NCBI GenBank assembly: GCA_963824345.1
Contig: CAWGOZ010000023.1
Location: forward strand, 62,001-126,000
DNA: 64,000 bases
Direction: 5' to 3'
DNA from: Palsa-89 sp963824345
GTDB taxonomy: Bacteria; Acidobacteriota; Terriglobia; Bryobacterales; Bryobacteraceae
In this document: positions 25,977 through 35,323 of the stretch, piece by piece
Layout: every line of letters begins with the position of its first letter
Position numbering within the stretch: the stretch's first letter is position 1
Position numbers and translations under genes: made by a program
The notes under the pieces: model-generated
The model's database searches: none
Told to the model about the DNA's origin: nothing
The model's input: only the letters and a program-made list of their open reading frames with translations

Positions 25977-27622
25977 TCAGAAAACCGCTGCGCAATCGGG
26001 AAACGCCGTCCGATGCCGAACGCCTTCGTGGTTACCTTCAGGCCCGGCGCGGCCTGCTGGCGCTTATACTCGTTGCGATCCACCTTGTTGACAATGTCGC
26101 GCACGGCGGCGACGGGCAGATACAGCGCATCGGCGATTTGTTGCGGGCTCTCATTGTTCTCGATGTAAAGACGCAATATCTGGTCGAGCACCTCGTAGGG
26201 CGGGAGCGAGTCGGTGTCCTTCTGGTCGGGACGCAGCTCGGCCGATGGGGGTTTGACGAACGTGTTTTCGGGAATCGCGTTGGCGTGCCGCTGGTTGGCC
26301 ACGCGCGCCAGCGAATACACCAGCGTCTTAGGCACATCGCTGATGATCGCGAGGCCGCCGCACATGTCGCCGTAGAGCGTGCAATAGCCCACCGCCAGTT
26401 CGCTCTTGTTGCCCGTGGTAAGCACCAACGCGCCCCATTTGTTCGAGAGCGCCATCAAGGTGACGCCGCGCAGGCGCGATTGCAGGTTTTCCTCGGTCAC
26501 GCCGATGGGCCCCCCGTCGAATAATGGCCCCAGCACGCCGAGAAACGCCTGGTACTGGCTCGTAATGGGAATCAGTTCGAAGCGGATACCGAGATTGCGG
26601 GCCAGATCGCGCGCGTCCGTCACGCTGTGCTCGGACGAATACGGGCCAGGCATACCCACGCCGATGACGTTTTCCTTGCCCACTGCGTCCACCGCAATGG
26701 CCGCCGTAAGCGCCGAATCGATGCCGCCGCTTAATCCGACGATGACGCGCTCAAACTCGCACTTGTGGATGTAATCGCGCGTGCCCATGGCAAGGGCCTG
26801 ATACACGGCGTCGCATTCGTCGGGGTAATTGGCGTGATGATCGCCGGTCAACGTCGCGGTATCCACCATCACAAGATCTTCTTCAAACGACGCCGCGCTC
26901 GCGATAACCTGCCCATCCGGACTCATGGCGAAGCTCGATCCGTCGAAAAGCAGCTGATCGTCGCCGCCCACCTGGTTTACGTAAACGATCGGCATGCGAA
27001 AATGCCGTGCCGTGGCAGTGAAGATCTCGGTCCGCTGCGCGCGCTTGCCCATGTGATAGGGCGAAGCATTGATGCTGATCAGAACGCGGGCTCCGGCCGA
27101 AGCCAGTTCCTCCACCGGATCGCGGCTGTAGCGGCGGCGTTCCCAGTATTGCTTGTCGTTCCACGCGTCTTCGCAGATGGTGAGCGCGGTAATAGAATCG
27201 CCCACCGTCAAAGCGGACTGTTTCGTGGCCGGCTCAAAGTAGCGCGCTTCATCGAAAACATCGTAGGTGGGCAGCAGCATTTTGTGCTGCCGAAAAACGA
27301 TGCGGCCGCCTTGCAATACCGCGGCGCTGTTGTAGATGGGGTGTCCGGCGGGCGACCCGGTGCGTGTCACCGTGCCGCATATGATACTCACGTTCAAAGG
27401 AGCAGCATCGGCCGCCAGGCGCTCCAGGTGCTGTTCGGTGCGATCGAGGAAGCTTTCCTTTTCGAGCAGATCGCGCGGAGGATACCCAGTAAGAGCAAGC
27501 TCGGGAAATACCACCACTTTCGCGCCCGCTTCCGCTGCGCGCCGTGAGAATGCCAGGATGCGTTTGGCGTTGCCGCAAAGATCGCCCACCGTGCTGTTGG
27601 TTTGTGCGAGGGCGATCTTCAT
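25973..27622 (-). CDS. nadE: Glutamine-dependent NAD+ synthetase
   Basis: NadE makes NAD from deamido-NAD, ATP and glutamine. The 549-residue protein has an N-terminal nitrilase-type glutaminase with the Glu-Lys-Cys triad in FPELALTGY, RQHKMLLPTYD and TICEDAWN. The C-terminal synthetase has the PP-loop GLSGGIDSALTAA and the later TTGNKSELAVGYCTLYGDM. The domain order and length are those of the two-domain bacterial enzyme. It starts at the ATG at 27622. It overlaps the downstream YncE-like gene by 4 bases. Confidence 0.95.
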   Translation of the reverse strand: MKIALAQTNSTVGDLCGNAKRILAFSRRAAEAGAKVVVFPELALTGYPPRDLLEKESFLDRTEQHLERLAADAAPLNVSIICGTVTRTGSPAGHPIYNSAAVLQGGRIVFRQHKMLLPTYDVFDEARYFEPATKQSALTVGDSITALTICEDAWNDKQYWERRRYSRDPVEELASAGARVLISINASPYHMGKRAQRTEIFTATARHFRMPIVYVNQVGGDDQLLFDGSSFAMSPDGQVIASAASFEEDLVMVDTATLTGDHHANYPDECDAVYQALAMGTRDYIHKCEFERVIVGLSGGIDSALTAAIAVDAVGKENVIGVGMPGPYSSEHSVTDARDLARNLGIRFELIPITSQYQAFLGVLGPLFDGGPIGVTEENLQSRLRGVTLMALSNKWGALVLTTGNKSELAVGYCTLYGDMCGGLAIISDVPKTLVYSLARVANQRHANAIPENTFVKPPSAELRPDQKDTDSLPPYEVLDQILRLYIENNESPQQIADALYLPVAAVRDIVNKVDRNEYKRQQAAPGLKVTTKAFGIGRRFPIAQRFSE

Positions 27623-27682
27623 GAAGAACCCTATTTTACCGGGTTACGCCCAATGGCCGCTTTACGGCTGCCGCCGGACCTC

Positions 27683-28504
27683 CTATGGTTTTCGCCGGAA
27701 GAGGGATTCGTTCTTCAACAGCTCCTCAAAACGCACGATGTCCTCGTTGTTCTCGATGCATTCGTACTCGTGCAAGCGCTCGCCGGGACGAAGCGATAGG
27801 AACGATGGCGCGGGGCTCCAGGTTTTTGTGAACGCCTTAGGATCGTCGATGGTGACTTCGTAGCTGATGGTGTCGTAATCCACGCGCGTGTAGCGCTCGA
27901 TCACGTGCAGCGCGTCCGTGTGCAGCGTTGCGCCGCCCACGCCCAGCCAGGTTTTGTCGTTGAACCCGGTAACGTCCACCACCAGCGTGTCTCCCTCCCA
28001 GTGCGCAACCGAATCGCCCATGAACGACGGATCGATATCATCGGGATGCTTGCGCCCGTCGGTAGGAATCACGCGAAAGGCGTGGAATGTTTCGTAGAGA
28101 AACGCAATCTCGCCGGGTGTCTGGATGATCTTGATGGGCAGCGGTTCGTTGGTGATGCGCGGCACGCCCACCAGCAAACAGCGCCCCTGTGGATCGTCGA
28201 TGTTTCTGCGATTGCGAATCTCCTGGACCTTCGGCAAGACCCAGTCCTGATAAGGCGGAGGGACCCGGGCCTGCACCACCACGGCCGCCGGCGCGTTGGC
28301 AACATCTTTGTCGCCGGGACGCGCCGCCTTCGCGTTGTCAGATCCGATGGCGAAGGCCAGCCCGCCGGCTCCGCCGCCCTGCCAAACACCCGACATGTCG
28401 GGCTTGCCCTGGGCGGTGCGTGGGACCGGCGGCTTGGCGGGTGTGTTCTGTGCACCGAGCCGCAGCACGATCCCAAGCGAGGCAAGCAGCAGTGCGCTTC
28501 GCAT
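27683..28504 (-). CDS. Secreted acidobacterial protein of unknown function
   Basis: This 273-residue protein has a signal peptide (MRSALLLASLGIVLRLGAQ) followed by a TAQGKPDMSGVWQ segment. Similar GKPDLSGVW openings are common in a large uncharacterised family of secreted proteins in Acidobacteria; I know no function for it. The middle holds FLYETFHAFRVIPTDGR and the motif SVAHWEGDTLVVDVTGFND, which also recurs in that family. The ATG at 28504 overlaps the stop of the upstream peptidase gene (TAATG), so the pair is coupled. The longer in-frame extension upstream is peptidase coding sequence in another frame. Confidence 0.8.
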   Translation of the reverse strand: MRSALLLASLGIVLRLGAQNTPAKPPVPRTAQGKPDMSGVWQGGGAGGLAFAIGSDNAKAARPGDKDVANAPAAVVVQARVPPPYQDWVLPKVQEIRNRRNIDDPQGRCLLVGVPRITNEPLPIKIIQTPGEIAFLYETFHAFRVIPTDGRKHPDDIDPSFMGDSVAHWEGDTLVVDVTGFNDKTWLGVGGATLHTDALHVIERYTRVDYDTISYEVTIDDPKAFTKTWSPAPSFLSLRPGERLHEYECIENNEDIVRFEELLKNESLFRRKP

Positions 28505-29906
28505 TAATGTATCGAGCCCGGCGTCGCGCCCGCAATCTGGTTCACCGCCTGCCAGAAGAACTGCACGTGCTTGTACACCGCTTGTTCCAGAATACGTTCC
28601 TGATCGCTGTGCGGCCCGAAGCCTTTCGGCCCATCCTCTTCGTCCACCATGGCCCCGACACCATAACATTGCACGCCCTTGGCGCGCAGAAAAGCCATGT
28701 CGGTGGCGCCGGTCTGCATCAACGGTATCGTGGTTACGCCATAGATGTTTTTGTAAGCTGCTTCGATGGCCCGATAGGCGTCTGTATCCAATTTCGACGG
28801 CGCGGCGCCGGGTCGCTGATTGGAGGTCTCCGGAACCAGTTCGATCGCCGGGTCGTTAATTACCTTGCGCATCATGTCGTAGAAGGCCGCGATGTCCTCG
28901 TCCGGCAGCGCGCGAATGTCGAGCGTAGCCTCGGCCTCCGAGGGAATCACGTTCACCTGGTAGCCGCCCTTGATAATGTTGGGTGAAATGGAAGTGTGGA
29001 GCATCGAGTAATCGATGGGATCGTGCTCGCCAGATACTCGCGCACGGCCGGCGCCTTTTCGGAATCAAACAGTCCTTTGAAGCGCGCGGCATCTTCGGGA
29101 CTGCTCACTCCCGCCATCTTTTCGAAGTAGGAACGCGTGGTGTCGTTGAAACGCATGGGCGGGTCCCAAGCCGCGATGGTCTCCACCGCCTTCGCCAGGT
29201 GCACAATGGCATTGGTGCGCAATGGACGCGATCCGTGTCCCGATATGCCTTTGGCGACCAGCCGCGCGGCCTTGGGTTGCTTCTCCGTGGTTTCGGTCAA
29301 CGCGTATTGCGGCTGGCCATTCTTCAGCCGTACCCCGCCAGCTTCCGCCAGACAGAACTCGGCGTCGATGTCGCTCCAATGCTGGTTCACCAGGTATTGG
29401 ATGCCAGGCAATGTGTAACCCTCTTCGCCAACTTCCGACACGAAGATCACGTCGCGATCCAACGGCGTCTTCTGCCGCTTTAGCATCAGCATGGTCATCA
29501 TGGTGGCCAGCAGATCGCTCTTGTCGTCAAGTGTGCCGCGCCCATAGACGTAGCCGTCCTTCCGGGTGGCGCTAAAGGGCGGGAAGGTCCATTTGGTGGG
29601 GTCAACACGCACCACGTCGCTGTGCCCCATGATCAGCAGAGGACGCTTGGAGCCATTGCCTTTCAACCTTGCGATGACGTTGGCGCGCGCCGGATCCTGG
29701 GCGGCCAGCATCACCGGAATGCCCTCGGCCTCCAGCGTATTCTTCACGTATTCGGCTACGCGGGTTTCGTTGCCGGGCGGATCGGAACTGTCGATTTGAA
29801 CCAGCGCCTGGAAATGGCGCATGGCTTCGTCATTGATTTTCGACCAATCGGGAGTCTGAGCCGACAGCGCCGAACTTAGAAGCGCGAACACGAAAAGGTT
29901 TCGCAT
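28504..29906 (-). pseudogene. M20/M28-family zinc peptidase, frameshifted
   Basis: Two frames make one secreted M20-family peptidase (signal peptide MRNLFVFALLSSALSA). The first frame (29906-28953) has the zinc and catalytic motifs MGHSDVVRVD, GRGTLDDKSD and EVGEEGY. The second (to 28504) continues with the dimerisation and C-terminal region, NVIPSEAEATLDIRALPDED and the last histidine in GPHSDQERI. Adding one base near 29026 would join them as ...YLASHDPIDYSMLHTS..., the normal family reading. All active-site residues survive, so the lesion is either very recent or a sequencing error. The downstream gene is coupled through TAATG. Confidence 0.8.
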
Positions 29907-29929
29907 CCGTTCAGTCTAACGCACGTGCC

Positions 29930-29951
29930 GAGCCGCGACCAAAGGAAGCGG
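29930..29951. repeat. Dispersed repeat, single-arm variant
   Basis: GAGCCGCGACC followed by AAAGGAAGCGG matches the right arm of the two-armed repeat (GAGCCGCGACCGTAAGGGAG) with a short central difference. It lies in the 48-base gap between the M20 peptidase gene and the stop of the cytochrome gene. No second arm is visible beside it. Confidence 0.55.
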
Positions 29952-29954
29952 GTA

Positions 29955-31304
29955 CTACTTCGTCAAGCCAAACGCAGACGCGAGCGTCGGACCCGATTTG
30001 CCGCGCGGCAGCAAGCTGGGTCCGGATGGGATGAAGATCCTGGCGACGTTCGTGTCCCTGTCCACCACCAGGCCTAAAAAGCCTGACTGCATCTCGTCCC
30101 AATTCTGATCGCCCCAATGAATTTCCTTCGTGGCATCCGGATTGTACTTGTTGTTGAGCGAATTATCGTAATGGGCGATAGCCACCAGCCGGGTGCCCCG
30201 CGGCAGCGGCAGGGGCTTTTCGAGCTGGTATCCTACCTGCCAGTCGAAATTCCACTTGCCCTTGAAGACGATTTGCGATTCGCCCGTGGGGTAAATCGCG
30301 CGCAGCTCATAATCCTTGCCTCGCAGGTGCATATGCGGCTGAATGTAGACCAGTTCAGCGTGGTCCACGCCAATGGTCGATTCGGCCACCACTTCGGCGT
30401 TCTCAGCGCCCGGAGGGATCACCAGATTGAATGCCGCGGGCGTTCCGGGCGACATCCAGTAGCGCCTCGTTGGCGGCGTCTTCGCGAAAACGAGCCCGAC
30501 TTTGGACAGATCGTCCTGTTCCGTGCCAACCGCCGTGTAGTGGATATTGAATACGATGTCCGAGCCCTTCGGCACGAACTTAGCTGCTCCATCTACGTCG
30601 AAGCGCTGCGCGCCCAGCCCGGGATTGAACTTGCCCAGCAGATCCGTGCCTTCCCTCGCGCCGGTCATCGCTTCGGAACCCTCTTCGTAGGCTTCGCCGT
30701 ACACGGCCCCAGCCATCCAGGTTGCGCTAGGCGGCGTAACAATGGCTCGCATGTGATGCACCACCTTCGGATTTCCAGCGCGCATCTCGGCAGCCACTAC
30801 CCAAGTGTCTTCCGAAAAATTGACTTTCACCTTGATGTTCTGGTAGTTGACAGTGCCCGTGGCCTTCACGTGGAACGGCTTGGGCATTTCGATAATCATG
30901 TCGGGCTTGATCTGCCAGCCCTCGGGAAACGTCAACGGCGGCGGAGCATCTTTGGCGTCGCCTTCCGGCGCGCCATTGTTCGCCCACGCTACCAGCGTGT
31001 TGATATCGGCGGGACTTAGCCTGCGGTCATTCGCGAAATGGCCGTACTTGGGATCGGCGAACCAGGGCGGCATCTTCTCGGTGACCACCGCCACCTTCAT
31101 GGCCTTGGCCCACGGCCGCGCGTCCTGATACGTGATAAGCGACATCGGCGCCACTTCGCCGGGCCGATGACAGCCCTGGCAGTTCTTCTGGAGGATCGGC
31201 AGAACATCTTTATTGAAAGTCGGCGAACTGGATGCTGTTCCGGCCACGCCGGATATCGCCAGCGCCAAACCAATTCCGGTAGCAGCCAAAGAAATGCGCA
31301 GCAT
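29955..31304 (-). CDS. Secreted c-type cytochrome with copper monooxygenase-like domain
   Basis: The 449-residue protein has a signal peptide and then one c-type haem site, CQGCH at residues 42-46, with the conserved PGEVAPMSL and MPPWF segments after it. The rest resembles the PHM/DBH copper type II ascorbate-dependent monooxygenase fold seen joined to such cytochromes in Acidobacteria and Planctomycetes: VVHHMRAIV, IVFNIHYTA and PHMHLRGKDY supply histidines suited to two copper sites. The substrate is unknown. The ATG at 31304 follows AGGAGG at ideal distance, so I prefer it to the in-frame start 21 bases earlier. Confidence 0.8.
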   Translation of the reverse strand: MLRISLAATGIGLALAISGVAGTASSSPTFNKDVLPILQKNCQGCHRPGEVAPMSLITYQDARPWAKAMKVAVVTEKMPPWFADPKYGHFANDRRLSPADINTLVAWANNGAPEGDAKDAPPPLTFPEGWQIKPDMIIEMPKPFHVKATGTVNYQNIKVKVNFSEDTWVVAAEMRAGNPKVVHHMRAIVTPPSATWMAGAVYGEAYEEGSEAMTGAREGTDLLGKFNPGLGAQRFDVDGAAKFVPKGSDIVFNIHYTAVGTEQDDLSKVGLVFAKTPPTRRYWMSPGTPAAFNLVIPPGAENAEVVAESTIGVDHAELVYIQPHMHLRGKDYELRAIYPTGESQIVFKGKWNFDWQVGYQLEKPLPLPRGTRLVAIAHYDNSLNNKYNPDATKEIHWGDQNWDEMQSGFLGLVVDRDTNVARIFIPSGPSLLPRGKSGPTLASAFGLTK

Positions 31305-31389
31305 GTCGAACCCTCCTGGGGCCAAAACTACTGACAGTATTATATTTTAGCGCTGCATGCAGCGCAATGGCCCGGTGTAAGCTAGGGTT

Positions 31390-33105
31390 GTGCGGCTGGG
31401 TCTGTTGGTAGCCATAAACGCCGTTCTTGTTGCCGAGGCCTGCGGAGCCCCCCTGCCCCCTTGGCGGCTCAGCCGGAGCCCCCACTTCGAGGTCTACGCC
31501 CAATCGAGCGACCAGCGGGCGACAGCTATTCTTCAACACTTCGAGCAACTGCGCGCCTTCTTCCTCCAGCAGAGCGGATGGAAGACCCCGCCTTCCACAC
31601 CAGTTCGGGTCATCGTTTTTGCCTCTTCGGACGAATACCGGCCCTACCGCCTGCGAGCTCTCGCTGACGCGTACTACGTTGGGTCGGGCGATCTGGATTA
31701 TATAGTTATGAATGGGGACGATCCCCGGAATTTCAACGTGGCTGCCCACGAATATGCGCATCTGATTTTGCGGGCTTCCAATTTGCAACTTCCGCCTTGG
31801 CTGGCCGAGGGCTTGGCAGAACTGTACTCCACGCTGCGCATGGACGATCGCGGCACCGAACTGGGCGGCCCGTTGTCCGGGCGTCTTGACACTCTGCGCC
31901 GGCGGGAGTGGATGCCACTCGGTGACCTTATGGCTGTCTCAGGCGCGTGGCTGCAACATGCGGAACGCGGGACAGCCGACCTGTTCTATGCCGAAAGCTG
32001 GGCGTTGACCGGAATGCTCGCGCTTTCGCCCAGCTACGCACCCCGTTTTCAGCAGTTTATCGCTGCTGGGGGCGCTGGATTGCCGAGTATGGACGTTCTA
32101 ACCCACGATCTTCGAGTGTGGGTTGATTCGGGCGCGTCAACGTCGGTTCACCTGCCGCGAGTCTCTACTGCCTCGTTTGCGGTGGAAGTCTCCGATGTTT
32201 CGCCGCTCGCATCACGGTTCTTGTTTGCCCAGTTGCTTTCGACTGCCGGAGAATTCGATCGCGCCGAAGCCATCTACACTGCCCTGCCCGATTCCGCCGA
32301 GGTCTCGGCCGCGCTCGGAACCATCGCGCTGCACAAAGGCGATCTGACGGCCGCGCGTTTGGCATGGAGGCGGGCCATCTCGGAAGGCGTCGCCGACGCC
32401 CAGCTCTGTTACCAGTACGCGATCCTGGCCGATCAAGCCGGTGTAAGCCCTGACGACATCCGTGCGGCTCTGGAACGCGCCATTGCGCTGCAGCCGAATT
32501 TCGACGACGCGCGTTACCAGTTGGCCCTGCTCCATAAGAACGCCGGCCGATATGAACTGGCGCTCGAACAGTTCCAGGCGATGCGGACGGTGCCGGATCC
32601 GCGCGCGTTCGCCTATTGGCTGGCGTTGGCCGACACGTTCAACGAGCTTGGACGCCGCGAGGAAGCTCAGGCTGCCGCTGTCGATGCCGCCCGACATGCC
32701 ACCACAGCGGCCGAGCGGGACCGCGCTACGGAACAGAGCTACATCGCCCAAACCGACCCCGGCGTTCAATTCGCCCGCGACCGAAGCGGCCATTTGCAAT
32801 TGGTGGCCACGCGCACGCCGCACCAGATGGCCGATTGGAATCCCTTCATCGAACCCGGTGACGATGTTCATAGCCTGCAGGGCCAACTGCGCGAGATCCA
32901 CTGCGGCGAGACCACCACCATTGGCGTGGAAGCGGCCGGCAAGCTGGTGACGCTGGCCATCCCCGATTTACAGCATGTTCAAATGCGCCACGCGCCGGCG
33001 GAGTTCACCTGCGGCCCTCAAACACCGACACGCGTGACCGTCGTATTCGCTCAAGCTCGCAATGGAAAGACCGACGGCGTGGTCCGCGGCATGGACTTCC
33101 AATAG
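31390..33105 (+). CDS. Secreted TPR protein with gluzincin-type peptidase domain
   Basis: The 571-residue protein starts with GTG and a signal peptide ending near ACGA. Residues 30-260 resemble a DUF1570/peptidase MA-like domain with the zinc motif HEYAH at 120-124 and a downstream Glu in WLAEGLAELY (about 140), the gluzincin pattern. Residues 290-450 contain tetratricopeptide-like repeats (DARYQLALLHKNAGRYELALEQF). The last 120 residues form a small beta-rich region. It is probably a periplasmic or outer-membrane associated protease; substrates cannot be inferred. It is transcribed divergently from the cytochrome gene across an 85-base gap. Confidence 0.75.
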   Translation: MRLGLLVAINAVLVAEACGAPLPPWRLSRSPHFEVYAQSSDQRATAILQHFEQLRAFFLQQSGWKTPPSTPVRVIVFASSDEYRPYRLRALADAYYVGSGDLDYIVMNGDDPRNFNVAAHEYAHLILRASNLQLPPWLAEGLAELYSTLRMDDRGTELGGPLSGRLDTLRRREWMPLGDLMAVSGAWLQHAERGTADLFYAESWALTGMLALSPSYAPRFQQFIAAGGAGLPSMDVLTHDLRVWVDSGASTSVHLPRVSTASFAVEVSDVSPLASRFLFAQLLSTAGEFDRAEAIYTALPDSAEVSAALGTIALHKGDLTAARLAWRRAISEGVADAQLCYQYAILADQAGVSPDDIRAALERAIALQPNFDDARYQLALLHKNAGRYELALEQFQAMRTVPDPRAFAYWLALADTFNELGRREEAQAAAVDAARHATTAAERDRATEQSYIAQTDPGVQFARDRSGHLQLVATRTPHQMADWNPFIEPGDDVHSLQGQLREIHCGETTTIGVEAAGKLVTLAIPDLQHVQMRHAPAEFTCGPQTPTRVTVVFAQARNGKTDGVVRGMDFQ

Positions 33106-33109
33106 AATT

Positions 33110-35323
33110 TTATTCCTGATCGAAAAGCTCGGAACGGCTGACGCGTCCGCCTTTCAGAAAAACCGACTGAACGCTTTCAATCTGTTTGATGTCTTTCAGG
33201 GGATTGCCGTCCACCAACAAAAGATTTGCCTGGCGTCCGGCTTCGATCAGTCCAACGCGATCCGCGACGCGCAGAAGACGCGCCGCATTGTAAGTTGCGG
33301 CCTGCAGCGCTACCGCCGGCGGCAAGCCCGCTTCCACCCACAGTTCCACTTCGCGCTCGATGGTGGGCCCGTGCAGCACCAGCGGATTGCCCGCATCGCT
33401 CCCGGTCACTAGCATGACGCCGGCTTGCCAGGCCGCCACCAGGTTTCGTTTCGCGATATCCATATCGATTCCGTATTTCTTCAGCGACTCGCGCATCTTC
33501 ATGCCGCCTGGCGATTGCAGAAACTTCTTCGAGGAATCGATCAGCCCCGGCGGCGCCACCTGCAGAACCAGCGGACGTTCCAAAGGCTCCAGGCTGCCGT
33601 TGGCGGCGTCGGTGAAGCCCTCCCATGCCGACATGGTTGGATCGTAACTCACGCCGGCGGCCTTCATCTGATGGAAGAGAGCCAGGGGAATTTCGTCCCG
33701 CGACGACCCGTGCTCGATTCCGTCCACGCCCGCGTCCAGCGCATCGGCGACATCGCGCGAGTCTCCGGTGTGGACCACGATCGGCAGCGCCTTGGCACGC
33801 GCCTCCGCCGCCACTGCGCGAAAAATCGCGATGTCCATTCGCTCGAAGACGAAGCCGTTCTGTCCGGCCTCCAAAATGGCCTTGATGCCATCCACACCGA
33901 TCTTTTGCAGCGCATCCACCTGCTGCCGGGCTTCCTCCGCTGTCGCCGGCGTGCGCACAGTTTGTTGCTCGGCGGCCTTGCGAGAGCCCTCCGGAACATA
34001 GCGCAGGTACTCCGTGCCATGGCCTCCCGGCGCGGTAAACATCGGGCCAACGGCAAAAAGCTCAGCGCCCAGGCGCTCGCCGGAATTCACCAGAGCGCGC
34101 GTCTTCAGAATGTCGTCCAAGGGATCGCCAACGCTCTTTACCGCGGTGATCCCGCTGTAAAGATACGCCGCCAGCGCGCGCGGCATGGCCTTGCTATTTA
34201 CATATGCCTCCGCCGATTGCGAGAATCCTCCGGGCGAACTCAAATGCACGTGCACGTCGATCAAACCCGGCAGCATGGTCTTGCCGGCAGCCTCTATTGC
34301 TTCGGCGCGCAACTCCTTCGGATCGGGCGCCTCTCCCTCATACACGCGCGCGATCTTTCCGTTCTTCACCAGCACCGCGCCGGATTCGATGACGCGCCCG
34401 TCGCCCACGAAAATTCGCGCCCCGCGAATCAGCAGCGTACGGCTCTGCTCGAATTGGCGCGCCAGAAGCTTGGCCTGGACGATGCTCTCACGGCTGTGGG
34501 CCTGATACACGCCCAGCGCCAGGAACGGCGCCAGCACCGCCAGCAGCCACAGCTTGGCCGAGTTGGCGACCTTTTCTTCCTTTTCCCAGCGAAATAGCTT
34601 CACGCCTAAAAAAGTGGCGAGCGCCGTGGTGAGGATCAACGCCCCCGCCCCCAATGTGTTTTGCGCCAGCGTCTCGTGGTTTCCCACGATCGCTTGCATT
34701 CCATTCACCAGGTACGTGGACGGGATAAACTGCGCCACCAATTGCAGCCAAGTCGGAAATACGCTGATCGGAATCGTCATGCCGCTCAGGAACAGCATCG
34801 GGAAATACAGAAGTTGAATCACGATCTGGCTTTCCTGAGCCGAGTTCACCACCGACGCGATCATCAGCCCCAGGGCGCGAAACGCCAGCACTCCCAGCGC
34901 GATGAACAACAGCAGCGAAAGCCAGCGCTCGGGAAACTCCATGCCGTAGATGTAGTGCGACAGCACAATCATCAGCAGCGCCGACGGAAGAAAGTTCAGA
35001 ACGCCGGTGAGCAAAGACGCCACCAGCATGGGCGCGGCCGAGATGGGCGCCACTTTGAAGCGCCGCAGGATATTCGCCTCGCGATCCTGTACCGCGCGGA
35101 TTCCGGCGCCAAAGAAGCCGATACCGAGAATCCCGATGCTCAGCACCATGGTAAGAACTTGAACGATCGCGCCGCCCTGCTCGGCGTGAAACATCTGCGC
35201 GAAGATGAAGAAGAAAATCAGCGGGAACAGGTAGTTGAAGAAGATGACGGTCTTGTCGCGATAGGTGAGCTTGAGATTGATCTCCGCCTGCGCCAGAAAG
35301 CCCTTGGTCGTTTGCCCCAGCAT
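33110..35323 (-). CDS. ABC-2 permease fused to an amidohydrolase
   Basis: A single 737-residue frame joins two proteins. Residues 1-245 are an ABC-2 type permease of drug/lipid exporters with six membrane segments (about 26-44, 53-76, 98-122, 134-158, 168-190, 225-244). A seventh hydrophobic segment at 257-274 precedes residues 295-737, an imidazolonepropionase-like amidohydrolase with all metal ligands: HVH at 358-360, the Lys in GIKAILEAG, His in VVHT and IEHGSS, and Asp in TGSDAG. With six helices placing the permease C-terminus inside, the seventh would put the enzyme in the periplasm. The ATG overlaps the stop of the ATPase gene (TGATG). The substrate is unknown. Confidence 0.85.
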   Translation of the reverse strand: MLGQTTKGFLAQAEINLKLTYRDKTVIFFNYLFPLIFFFIFAQMFHAEQGGAIVQVLTMVLSIGILGIGFFGAGIRAVQDREANILRRFKVAPISAAPMLVASLLTGVLNFLPSALLMIVLSHYIYGMEFPERWLSLLLFIALGVLAFRALGLMIASVVNSAQESQIVIQLLYFPMLFLSGMTIPISVFPTWLQLVAQFIPSTYLVNGMQAIVGNHETLAQNTLGAGALILTTALATFLGVKLFRWEKEEKVANSAKLWLLAVLAPFLALGVYQAHSRESIVQAKLLARQFEQSRTLLIRGARIFVGDGRVIESGAVLVKNGKIARVYEGEAPDPKELRAEAIEAAGKTMLPGLIDVHVHLSSPGGFSQSAEAYVNSKAMPRALAAYLYSGITAVKSVGDPLDDILKTRALVNSGERLGAELFAVGPMFTAPGGHGTEYLRYVPEGSRKAAEQQTVRTPATAEEARQQVDALQKIGVDGIKAILEAGQNGFVFERMDIAIFRAVAAEARAKALPIVVHTGDSRDVADALDAGVDGIEHGSSRDEIPLALFHQMKAAGVSYDPTMSAWEGFTDAANGSLEPLERPLVLQVAPPGLIDSSKKFLQSPGGMKMRESLKKYGIDMDIAKRNLVAAWQAGVMLVTGSDAGNPLVLHGPTIEREVELWVEAGLPPAVALQAATYNAARLLRVADRVGLIEAGRQANLLLVDGNPLKDIKQIESVQSVFLKGGRVSRSELFDQE

